From NCBI RefSeq assembly GCF_016464425.1, contig NZ_JADDKQ010000005.1, positions 1 through 64,000 of the forward strand: a DNA stretch of 64,000 nucleotides, read 5' to 3'. Positions within the stretch are counted from its first letter, which is position 1. The number at the start of each line of letters is the position of its first letter. Shown piece by piece: positions 54,126 through 64,000 of this stretch. This stretch comes from Actinotalea solisilvae. GTDB lineage: Bacteria > Actinomycetota > Actinomycetes > Actinomycetales > Cellulomonadaceae. The position numbers and the translations under genes were made by a program. The notes beneath the pieces were generated by a model. The model was given only the letters and a program-made list of their open reading frames with translations, was not told the origin of the DNA and searched no databases.

Positions 54126-54932
54126 GTGATCCTCACCGTCATCGAGCACATGGCCTCCTGCCCGCTGGACCGGTTCGCCGGCTGGCTCGCCGAGGCCCAG
54201 CCCCTCGAGATCCGCACCGTCCGGCCCTGGGCCGGCGACCCCCTGCCCGCCGCCGACGCGCTCGGCGACGGCCTCGTCATCCTCGGCGGCCGCGGCGACG
54301 CGTACGACGACGCCGGCACCCCCTGGCTCCCGGCGACCCGCGAGCTCCTCGCCGCGGCCGCCCGCGCCGGCGTGCCCACGCTCGGCATCTGCCTCGGCGC
54401 CCAGCTCCTCGCGGTCGCCACGGGCGGCCGGGTCCAGGTCGACGCCCCGCCCGGGCGCGAGGCGGGCGTCGTCGACGTCCACCCGCGCCCCGACGCCGCG
54501 CGGGACGCCCTCTTGGGCCACCTCGCCGCGGACGTGCCCGCGGACCACCCGCTCGCCGGCGGCGTGCTGCTCGCGATGCCGTCCATGCACGCGGACGCCG
54601 TCGTCGACCTGCCGGCCGGCGCGGTCTGGCTCGCGTCGTCGCGGCTCTACCCCTACCAGGCGTTCCGCGTGGGCCGGGCCGCGTGGGGCCTGCAGTTCCA
54701 CCCCGAGGTCTCGCGCGAGACGTTCGCCGCGTGGGCCGCGTCCTACCCCGAGGTGGACGCCGCCGCGGCGGTCGCCGACTTCGACGCCCGCGCCGACCAG
54801 GTCGAGGCGGGCGGGCGTGCCGTCGCGCACCGCTTCGCGGAGCTCGTCCGTCGCCACCACGAGGGGCTGCCGCTCACCGACGCCGCCCCCGCGGCCGCCG
54901 ACCGCACCGCGGAGCCCGCGCTCCTGGGCTGA
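54126..54932 (+). CDS. Class I glutamine amidotransferase-like protein
   Basis: This stand-alone GATase has 268 residues. The nucleophile elbow is LGICLGAQLLA (Cys89) and the His-Glu pair is in LQFHPEVSRETF. Such proteins hydrolyse glutamine or gamma-glutamyl amides; close relatives are called GMP-synthase-like or gamma-glutamyl-hydrolase-like. No synthase partner is adjacent. The GTG at 54126 is supported by TACGAT six bases upstream; an ATG at 54102 lies in the dyad region and is less likely. Confidence 0.87.
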   Translation: MILTVIEHMASCPLDRFAGWLAEAQPLEIRTVRPWAGDPLPAADALGDGLVILGGRGDAYDDAGTPWLPATRELLAAAARAGVPTLGICLGAQLLAVATGGRVQVDAPPGREAGVVDVHPRPDAARDALLGHLAADVPADHPLAGGVLLAMPSMHADAVVDLPAGAVWLASSRLYPYQAFRVGRAAWGLQFHPEVSRETFAAWAASYPEVDAAAAVADFDARADQVEAGGRAVAHRFAELVRRHHEGLPLTDAAPAAADRTAEPALLG

Positions 54933-54940
54933 CCCTGCAC

Positions 54941-54987
54941 GCACGACGACGGCGCCGCCCGGGCTCGGGTCGGCGCCGTCGTCGTGC
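54941..54987. terminator. Perfect 17-bp bidirectional terminator
   Basis: Arms 54941-54957 and 54971-54987 are exact complements, between the convergent amidotransferase and XPB genes. Confidence 0.9.
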
Positions 54988-54997
54988 GGGGCGGACG

Positions 54998-56650
54998 TCA
55001 GCCCGCGACGAGGTCCTCGGCGTCGACGATGCGGTACGCGTAGCCCTGCTCCGCGAGGAACCGCTGGCGGTGCGCCGCGAACTCCTGGTCGACCGTGTCG
55101 CGCGAGACCACGGCGTAGAAGTGCGCCGTCCGACCGTCGGCCTTGGGCCGCATGATGCGGCCGAGCCGCTGGGCCTCCTCCTGGCGCGAGCCGAACGAGC
55201 CGCTCACCTGGATCGCGACGGCCGCCTCGGGCAGGTCGACGGAGAAGTTCGCGACCTTGCTCACGACGAGCCGCGAGACCTCGCCCGTGCGGAACGCCGC
55301 GAACAGCCGCTCGCGCTCGCGGACCGTCGTCGCGCCCGTGATGAGGGGCGCGTCGAGGTGGTCGGCGAGCAGCTCGAGCTGGTCGATGTACTGCCCGATG
55401 ACCAGCACCTGGTCGTCGGGGTGCTTCGCCACGAGCTGCTCGACCACGCGGTTCTTGCCCTCCGCGCTCGCGGCGAGGCGGTACTTCTCCTCGGGCTCGG
55501 CCGTCGCGTAGGCGAGGCGGTCGGCGTCGGGCAGCGTGAGGCGGACCTCGACGCAGTCCGCGGGCGCGATGTAGCCCTGCGCCTCGATGTCCTTCCACGG
55601 CGCGTCGAACCGCTTGGGCCCGATGAGCGAGAACACCTCGTCCTCGCGGCCGTCCTCGCGGACGAGCGTCGCGGTGAGCCCGAGGCGGCGCCGCGCCTGG
55701 AGGTCGGCCGTCATGCGGAAGATCGGCGCCGGCAGCAGGTGGACCTCGTCGTAGAGCACGAGGCCCCAGTCGCGCGCGTCGAGCAGCTCGAGGTGCGTGT
55801 AGACGCCCTTCCGGCGCGTGGTGAGCACCTGGTAGGTCGCGATCGTCACCGGACGGATCTCCTTGCGCGCGCCCGAGTACTCGCCGATCTCGTCCTCGGT
55901 GAGCGTCGTGCGGCGCAGCAGCTCGTCGCGCCACTGCCGCGCGGAGACGGTGTTCGTCACGAGGATGAGCGTCGTCGTCTTGGACCGGGCCATCGCGCCC
56001 GCGCCGACGATCGTCTTGCCGGCGCCGCACGGGAGCACGACGACGCCGCTGCCGCCGTGCCAGAAGCCCTCGACCGCCTGCTCCTGGTAGGGCCGCATCG
56101 CCCAGCCGTCCTCGTGCAGGTCGATCTGGTGCGCCTCGCCGTCGACGTAGCCCGCGAGGTCCTCGACGGGCCAGCCGAGCTTGAGCAGCACCTGCTTGAG
56201 GTGCCCCCGCTCGCTCGGGTGGACGACGACGTCGTCCGGGTCGAGGCGCGTGCCCACGAGGCCGGCCGTCTTGCGCGACCGCAGCACCTCCTCGAGCACC
56301 GCCCGGTCGAGGGCGTGCAGCACGAGGCCGTGCGTCGGGTGGCTCACGAGCTGGAGGCGGCCGTAGCGCGCCATCGTCTCCGCGACGTCGACGAGCAGCG
56401 CGTGCGGCACCGGGTAGCGCGAGTACTCGAGCAGCACCGAGACGACCTGCTCGGCGTCGTGGCCCGCGGCGCGCGCGTTCCACAGGCCCAGCGGCGTGAG
56501 GCGGTACGTGTGCACGTGCTCGGGCGCGCGCTCGAGCTCGGCGAACGGGGCGATCGCGCGGCGGCACGCGGCCGCGTCGGGGTGGTCGATCTCGAGCAGG
56601 AGCGTCTTGTCGCTCTGCACGATGAGCGGCCCGGGGGCACCCTCGGTCAT
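54998..56650 (-). CDS. XPB/ERCC3-type DNA helicase
   Basis: This SF2 helicase of 550 residues has an N-terminal damage-recognition-like domain, then Walker A VVLPCGAGKTIVGAG and the DEVH box LYDEVHLLPAP. Motif III is LTATLVREDGREDEV (with the XPB RED motif), and motif VI is QEEAQRLGRIMRP. It unwinds DNA 3'-5' and anneals strands, probably in repair. Bacterial XPB is patchy but usual in actinobacteria. It overlaps its upstream partner gene by four bases. Confidence 0.95.
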   Translation of the reverse strand: MTEGAPGPLIVQSDKTLLLEIDHPDAAACRRAIAPFAELERAPEHVHTYRLTPLGLWNARAAGHDAEQVVSVLLEYSRYPVPHALLVDVAETMARYGRLQLVSHPTHGLVLHALDRAVLEEVLRSRKTAGLVGTRLDPDDVVVHPSERGHLKQVLLKLGWPVEDLAGYVDGEAHQIDLHEDGWAMRPYQEQAVEGFWHGGSGVVVLPCGAGKTIVGAGAMARSKTTTLILVTNTVSARQWRDELLRRTTLTEDEIGEYSGARKEIRPVTIATYQVLTTRRKGVYTHLELLDARDWGLVLYDEVHLLPAPIFRMTADLQARRRLGLTATLVREDGREDEVFSLIGPKRFDAPWKDIEAQGYIAPADCVEVRLTLPDADRLAYATAEPEEKYRLAASAEGKNRVVEQLVAKHPDDQVLVIGQYIDQLELLADHLDAPLITGATTVRERERLFAAFRTGEVSRLVVSKVANFSVDLPEAAVAIQVSGSFGSRQEEAQRLGRIMRPKADGRTAHFYAVVSRDTVDQEFAAHRQRFLAEQGYAYRIVDAEDLVAG

Positions 56651-59160
56651 CGGTCTCCTCCGGTGGGGGTGACGCCGGCGATGCGGTGCACGGCGACGGT
56701 GAGCTCGGCCTCGCGCTCCGGGTCGATCGCTCGCACCCGGCCCGCGTCGACGCGCACCGGGCGCACCCGGCGGCGGCTGGAGCCTCCGTCCGGCCCGACG
56801 ATGTCGAGCCAGACCTCGCGGCCCTCGGCGACGGCCTCCCGCAGGAGGGCCAACGCGAGCACGGGGTCGGGTGTTCCCTGGTCGGCGGGCGCCGGGCCCG
56901 CCGGTCCGCCGGACCGGGCGGCGATCACCTCGGCGTCGTGCGCCTGGACGGCGGCCGTCGCCTCCCGGCGGTCGGCGGCGAGCACGTCCTTGGCGACCCG
57001 GCGCAGGCGGCGGTCGCGCGCGTCGTCGGCGGTGACCGCGGGCGTCCCGGCTGGCCCGGTCGGGCCGCCGGAGCGCCGGCGCGCGCGACCGCGCACGCGC
57101 GTCACGGACGGCCCCACGACGACGACGGCGCCCGTGGAGTCCTCCGTGACGGGCGCGAGGCCGCGCTCGCGCAGCGCCGCGAGCAGGGCCGACGGCGCCG
57201 CCTGGGACGCGATCACCGTGGGCGCGAGCAGGAGGAGGCCCAGCCCGCGCAGGGCCTTGTCCTCGACGAGGCCCGCGAGGAGCGCGGGGTCGTCCGCGCG
57301 CAGGTAGGACGACGCCATGCCCACGCGGACGCGTCCGTGCCGCCGCGCGACGTCGAGCACGAGGTACTCGAGCGGCTGGGGGACGCCGTTGCGCGCGGCG
57401 TGCGACAGGGCGGCGAGCAGCTCCTCGGCGGTCCGGCCGCGGTCCAGCGCGCGCCGGACGCTGGCCTCGGTGAAGCGGACCGTGAGCGCCGCACCCCGCG
57501 ACTCGACCTGCGCGGCCGACTCGACGAGGTCGGCGAGGGCGTCGCTCGGGCGCCCGGGGACGATGCCCGTGAGGTCGCCCTGGAGGAGCAGGTCGTCGAC
57601 GGCCGGCGGCAGGCGGTCCGCGAGCGCCCGTGCGGGCGTCCCGTCCCCGCCGAGCAGCGCCCCGCCGGCCGGCGCGAGGGCGCCCCCGCCGAGCACGCCG
57701 AGCGCGGTCGCCTCGGCCAGCACCGCCTCGACCGCGTGCAGGGGCGGGGCGGAGCGCGGCGCGCGCCACGCGAGCACCTCGTGGACCTGCGCGGCCGTGA
57801 GCGACGCGAGCGTCGTGCTCCCGGCCGGGCCGGGCGGCCCGAGCGGCCCGGTCGACCCCGCGAGCACCTCGAGCACCGTGCGCCGCAGCCGCGGCGCCCA
57901 CGGGCGCCGGGCCTCCGGGTCGAGCGCCGGACGCACCGTCCCGCGGTCGTCGCGCGTGCCGACGAGCCACGCCGCGCGCTCGGACGCGAACCACGCGGCG
58001 ACGAGCTGCTCCCAGCGCTCGGGTGCCGGCCGGCGGAGCCAGTCGTCGGCGTCGGCCGTGGGCGCGACGGAGGCGGGCTCCTCGCCGTCGTCGACGACGA
58101 GACCGGCGGCACCCGCGACCTCGACGACCAGGGCCGCGCGCGCGTCGTCGACCTCGAGGCGCGTCGCGACGCGACGCAGCTCGCGCGTGCCGAGCCCACC
58201 CGCGCGCAGCACCGGCGGCGGCTCGGCGCCCCACGCGTCGAGCAGCACGCCGACGAGGCGCACGACCTCGAGCGCGTGCTGCGCCGACTCGGCGTCGACC
58301 GTGCGGACGTCCACCGCCCCCGGCGTCGGGTCGGGTGCGGCGGGCGGTTCGCGGTGCGTCCGGTTGCCGCGCAGGACGAGCGCGACCTCGCGGGGCAGGA
58401 CGACGTGCTGCGGGTCACCCACCGACAGCAGGCCGTGGCGCAGGAGCCACTCGACCGCCGTGCGGCCGGGACCGGCCTCCTGCCCGGGCGGGGGCACGGG
58501 CGAGCGCCCCACGGGCGGGCCCCACGTCAGCGCCTCGAGGACGGAGCGGGCACCCGACGGCGCGCGGTCGAGGAGCGCGGACACGGTGGGCGGGTCCGCG
58601 AGGTGGGCGGCGACCGCGTCGAGCACCGCGTCGTGGCCGGCGTGAGCGCCCTCCGTGGCGAGCCCGAGGTCGGCCACGAGGCGCGCGAGGCCCTGCGGGC
58701 TGCGCCGGGCGAGCGCCTGGCGCAGCGTCGGGCCCAGGCCGGCGGGGTAGGGGCCGAGGACGTCCTCGAGCCCGGGCGCGGGCAGCAGGCGCGTGGTGGG
58801 CGTGGCGGGAGCGGGGACGCCGGCCCGGGTCTCGGGCGTCCAGACGAGCGCGAGGCGCAGGGCCGCCGTCGCGGCGCGCGCGGCGTCGTCCGGGTCGGCG
58901 CCGCCGAGCGCGACCACGTCGCCCAGGGTCACCGCGCCGCGGCCGGCGGTGCCGTGCAGCGCGAGGACCGCCTCGAGCACGTGCAGGACGGCGGCGTCGA
59001 CGGTGCCCAGGGCGCGGTCGAGGCTCACGCGGTTCGCGGCGCGCGCCGCGAGCGCCCGCAGGCTCGCGGGCGGCGGGGCGGCCAGGTCCGGGCGCTCGGC
59101 GAGCAGCGCGGCGAGGCCCTCCTCGCCGCGGGCGCGCAGGTGCTCGGTGAACGTGGCCAT
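56647..59160 (-). CDS. Helicase-associated protein (XPB partner)
   Basis: This 837-residue protein is of the conserved 'helicase-associated domain' type encoded next to XPB in actinobacteria. N-terminal winged-helix-like segments (FTEHLRARGEEGLAALL; a second near GAVTLGDVVALGG) are followed by an Ala/Leu-rich middle. The C-terminal part, from about 580 on (LLQGDLTGIVPGRPSD), resembles the XPB/Ssl2 N-terminal domain. A WYL-like C-terminus (REAVAEGREVWLDIVGPDGGS ... VHRIAGVTP) may sense a ligand. ATGA coupling to the helicase suggests a complex. TATCGT (59173-59168) seven bases upstream predicts a leaderless start. Confidence 0.83.
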   Translation of the reverse strand: MATFTEHLRARGEEGLAALLAERPDLAAPPPASLRALAARAANRVSLDRALGTVDAAVLHVLEAVLALHGTAGRGAVTLGDVVALGGADPDDAARAATAALRLALVWTPETRAGVPAPATPTTRLLPAPGLEDVLGPYPAGLGPTLRQALARRSPQGLARLVADLGLATEGAHAGHDAVLDAVAAHLADPPTVSALLDRAPSGARSVLEALTWGPPVGRSPVPPPGQEAGPGRTAVEWLLRHGLLSVGDPQHVVLPREVALVLRGNRTHREPPAAPDPTPGAVDVRTVDAESAQHALEVVRLVGVLLDAWGAEPPPVLRAGGLGTRELRRVATRLEVDDARAALVVEVAGAAGLVVDDGEEPASVAPTADADDWLRRPAPERWEQLVAAWFASERAAWLVGTRDDRGTVRPALDPEARRPWAPRLRRTVLEVLAGSTGPLGPPGPAGSTTLASLTAAQVHEVLAWRAPRSAPPLHAVEAVLAEATALGVLGGGALAPAGGALLGGDGTPARALADRLPPAVDDLLLQGDLTGIVPGRPSDALADLVESAAQVESRGAALTVRFTEASVRRALDRGRTAEELLAALSHAARNGVPQPLEYLVLDVARRHGRVRVGMASSYLRADDPALLAGLVEDKALRGLGLLLLAPTVIASQAAPSALLAALRERGLAPVTEDSTGAVVVVGPSVTRVRGRARRRSGGPTGPAGTPAVTADDARDRRLRRVAKDVLAADRREATAAVQAHDAEVIAARSGGPAGPAPADQGTPDPVLALALLREAVAEGREVWLDIVGPDGGSSRRRVRPVRVDAGRVRAIDPEREAELTVAVHRIAGVTPTGGDR

Positions 59161-59361
59161 CCGCACCACGATACGTGGGCCGGGTGCGCCGCGGGGCGGC
59201 CCCGCGGCGCCCCCGCAGAGCGGACGGGCCCGCCTCCACCCACCGCTCGATCCCCCGCACGACGGGACCCGGGCAGGGGTCGGCGCCGGGTAGGCTGGGC
59301 GCACGTGATGACACGGCGTCAGATCCCTGGACGGGGCGGCGCCGACGACGCAAGGAGAACC

Positions 59362-59709
59362 ATGGAGATCGTCCGGGACGTGCTGCTCGTCCTGCACTTC
59401 GTCGGCCTCGCGAGCCTGCTGGGCGGGTTCCTCGTGCAGATGAAGCCGAGGACCAAGAAGGTCGTCGCGGCGATGGTCCACGGCGCGCTCACCCAGCTCG
59501 TCACCGGCGTCGCCCTCGTCGGCACGGCGTACGCGCTCGGCCACGGCGACGACGTCGACAACGCGAAGATCGGCGTCAAGCTCGTCGTCCTGCTCGTCAT
59601 CACCGCCCTCGTGCTGCGCGGCCGCCGCCAGGAGAGCGTCTCGACCGGCGTCTGGGGCGCGATCGGCGCCCTCACCCTGGTGAACGTGGTCGTCGCCGTC
59701 GTCTGGTGA
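59362..59709 (+). CDS. Small integral membrane protein
   Basis: This 115-residue protein has three or four membrane helices ([73 protein letters not shown]). His12 and His39 lie within or near helices, which recalls small CopD/YneN-like or cytochrome-type proteins, but no family is certain. ATG follows AAGGAG; TAGGCT at 59291-59296 is a likely -10 with a 60-base leader. A similar gene follows the XPB region in other actinobacteria. Confidence 0.75.
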   Translation: MEIVRDVLLVLHFVGLASLLGGFLVQMKPRTKKVVAAMVHGALTQLVTGVALVGTAYALGHGDDVDNAKIGVKLVVLLVITALVLRGRRQESVSTGVWGAIGALTLVNVVVAVVW

Positions 59710-59776
59710 CCTCGGGCGTCGCCGCAGGCCGGTAGCCTGGGCCGGTACATCTCCGCCCGATCCGTCAGGGGTTCAC

Positions 59777-60160
59777 GTGCCTACCGGCAAGGTCAAGTGG
59801 TTCGACGCCGAGCGCGGCTTCGGCTTCATCGCCAGCGACGAGGGCGACGAGGTCTTCCTGCACGCGTCCGCGCTGCCCGCGGGGTCGGCGTCGCCCAAGC
59901 CCGGCACCAAGGTCGACTTCGGCGTCGCCGACGGCCGGCGCGGCCCGCAGGCGCTCTCGGTCAAGGTCCTCGACCCGCTGCCGTCCGTCGTCAAGGCCCA
60001 GCGCAAGCCGGCCGACGACATGGCGGTCATCGTCGAGGACCTCATCAAGGTGCTCGACGCGGTGGGCAACGGCCTGCGCCGCGGCCGCTACCCCGAGAAG
60101 GCCAAGGCGACCCAGGTCGCCACCCTGCTCCGGGCCGTCGCCGACGACCTCGAGGCCTGA
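59777..60160 (+). CDS. CspB-like cold-shock protein with C-terminal extension
   Basis: This protein of 127 residues has a cold-shock domain (1-66) with TGKVKWFDAERGFGFIASDEG (RNP1) and VFLHASAL (RNP2, with Leu and Ala instead of the usual Val-His-Tyr). A helical extension (70-127) is found in the long actinobacterial CspB group. It binds single-stranded RNA or DNA. GTG start; TAGCCT at 59733-59738 is the likely -10. The DUF3027 gene starts two bases after its stop. Confidence 0.93.
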   Translation: MPTGKVKWFDAERGFGFIASDEGDEVFLHASALPAGSASPKPGTKVDFGVADGRRGPQALSVKVLDPLPSVVKAQRKPADDMAVIVEDLIKVLDAVGNGLRRGRYPEKAKATQVATLLRAVADDLEA

Positions 60161-60161
60161 G

Positions 60162-61117
60162 ATGGCCGCCGCCACGAAGGACGCCGTCCTCGCCTCCGCC
60201 GTCGACCTCGCGCGCGAGGCCGCGCAGGAGGTCGCGGACCGCCCCGAGCTGGTGGGCGAGCACCTCGGCCTGGTCGTCGAGGGCGAGCGCCTCGTCACCC
60301 ACCGCTTCGCGACGACGGCGCCCGGGTACCGCGGCTGGCACTGGGCCGTGACGGTCGCGCGCGTGCCGCGCGGCCGGACGGCCTCGGTGTGCGAGGTCCA
60401 CCTGCTGCCCGGCGACGACGCGCTCCTCGGGCCGGCCTGGGTGCCGTGGGCCGAGCGCCTGCGCCCCGGCGACCTCGGGCCGGGCGACGTGCTGCCCTAC
60501 CTGGCCGACGACGAGCGGCTCGACCAGGGCTACGAGGCGACGGGTGACGTCGACGCCGACGAGCTCGCGATCGTCGAGCTGGGCCTCGGTCGCGAGCGCG
60601 TCCTGTCCCCGCTCGGCCGGTCGGAGGCCGCGCAGCGCTGGTACGCCGGCAGCCACGGCCCCATGGCGCCCCAGGCGCTCGCGGCGAGCGCGCCGTGCTC
60701 GACGTGCGGGTTCCTCGTGCTCATGGCCGGCTCGCTGAGGACAGAGTTCGGCGTGTGCGCCAACGAGTGGTCGCCCGACGACGGCCGGGTCGTGAGCATG
60801 GACCACGGCTGCGGCGCGCACTCGCAGACGGACGTCGTGCCGGGGCCGAGCGACTGGCCGGACGCGCCGCCGTCCGACGACCTCGACCTCGAGCTCGTGC
60901 GCCTCGTCGACGAGCACCGCGCGGGCGACGAGGCGGCGCGCGAGGAGCCGGCCGCCGAGGTCGACCAGCCGGCCGAGGAGCAGCCCGCGGACGAGCAGCC
61001 CACGGACGTGCCTCCGCTCGACGAGCCTGCGGACGAGCAGCCCGCGGACGAGCAGCCGGTCGACGAGCAGCCCACGGCCGACGCGCCCGACGAGCCCGGG
61101 TCCGCGCCCGCCGAGGG

Positions 61118-61121
<4 letters not shown>
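60162..61121 (+). CDS. DUF3027 protein
   Basis: This 319-residue protein has a conserved DUF3027 core (about 1-245): HRFATTAPGYRGWHWAVTVARVPR, GPAWVPWAERLRPGDLGPGDVLP, then a possible zinc site CSTCGF ... GVCANEW ... HGCGAHS. The tail after about residue 262 is a repeat of Glu-Gln-Pro-Ala-Asp type units and looks disordered. Function unknown; it is coupled to the CspB gene and overlaps the next gene by four bases, suggesting a shared process in RNA or ribosome handling. Confidence 0.85.

Positions 61122-64000
<2,879 letters not shown>

Overview
The window is about 75% GC with almost total G/C at third codon positions. It carries mycothiol synthesis (mshA), CarD, senX3-regX3, DUF3263, DUF4032, DUF3027 and an XPB-type helicase. 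Together these indicate a high-GC Gram-positive actinomycete. The xylose operon, trehalose genes and an MsiK-like ATPase suggest a plant-polymer-degrading member of the Micrococcales (Cellulomonas/Cellulosimicrobium-like). That placement is an inference from gene content, not a database match. No insertion sequence, phage, CRISPR array or rRNA operon was seen.

Layout. 1-4247: xylA-xylB facing away from a ROK regulator, with overlapping divergent promoters. 4314-9102: a lactonase, mshA, gpmA, a VOC protein and phoU. 9343-15447: senX3-regX3 followed by pstSCAB, with PHO-box-like repeats. 15463-17564: an ArsR/ArsC fusion and a second ArsC behind a 44-bp palindrome, then a lipoprotein. 17736-27738: the conserved actinobacterial block carD-ispD-ispF ... 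cysS-rlmB, with a five-gene metabolic insert (19429-25192) splitting ispF from cysS. 27808-32866: DUF4032, an msiK-like ATPase with a structured leader, and otsA-otsB. 32961-37010: a membrane Ser/Thr kinase, a small membrane protein, and a DsbA-like plus VKOR disulfide pair. 37110-41163: tRNA-Thr, then a secretion/surface cluster. 41239-49999: ung, DUF3263, a LytR_C protein, an FAD oxidoreductase, CIRCE-controlled groL, a lone WXG100 protein, an HD-family protein and a sensor kinase. 49996-53878: its response regulator, PspA and a TPM protein. 54126-64000: a glutamine amidotransferase, XPB helicase plus partner, a CspB-like protein, DUF3027, and the start of a large sacsin-like ATP-binding protein that runs off the window.

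The most interesting stretch is 34793-41163. Two small secreted proteins (37510-37929 and 40747-41163) and the C-terminal part of an ER/SipW-type signal peptidase (37967-39370) appear to share one domain with two conserved cysteines. The peptidase contains an internal signal-peptide-like segment ending in Ala-His-Ala just before that domain, so it may release its own passenger. The second small protein lies behind a sequence that matches the cyclic-di-GMP-I (GEMM) riboswitch core. Oxidative folding genes lie immediately upstream. I propose a c-di-GMP-responsive, disulfide-stabilised surface-protein system. The homology was judged by eye and needs a profile search.

A second theme is transcription initiation. 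At least eleven genes carry a TANNNT -10 element 6-8 bases before the start codon, which predicts widespread leaderless mRNAs.
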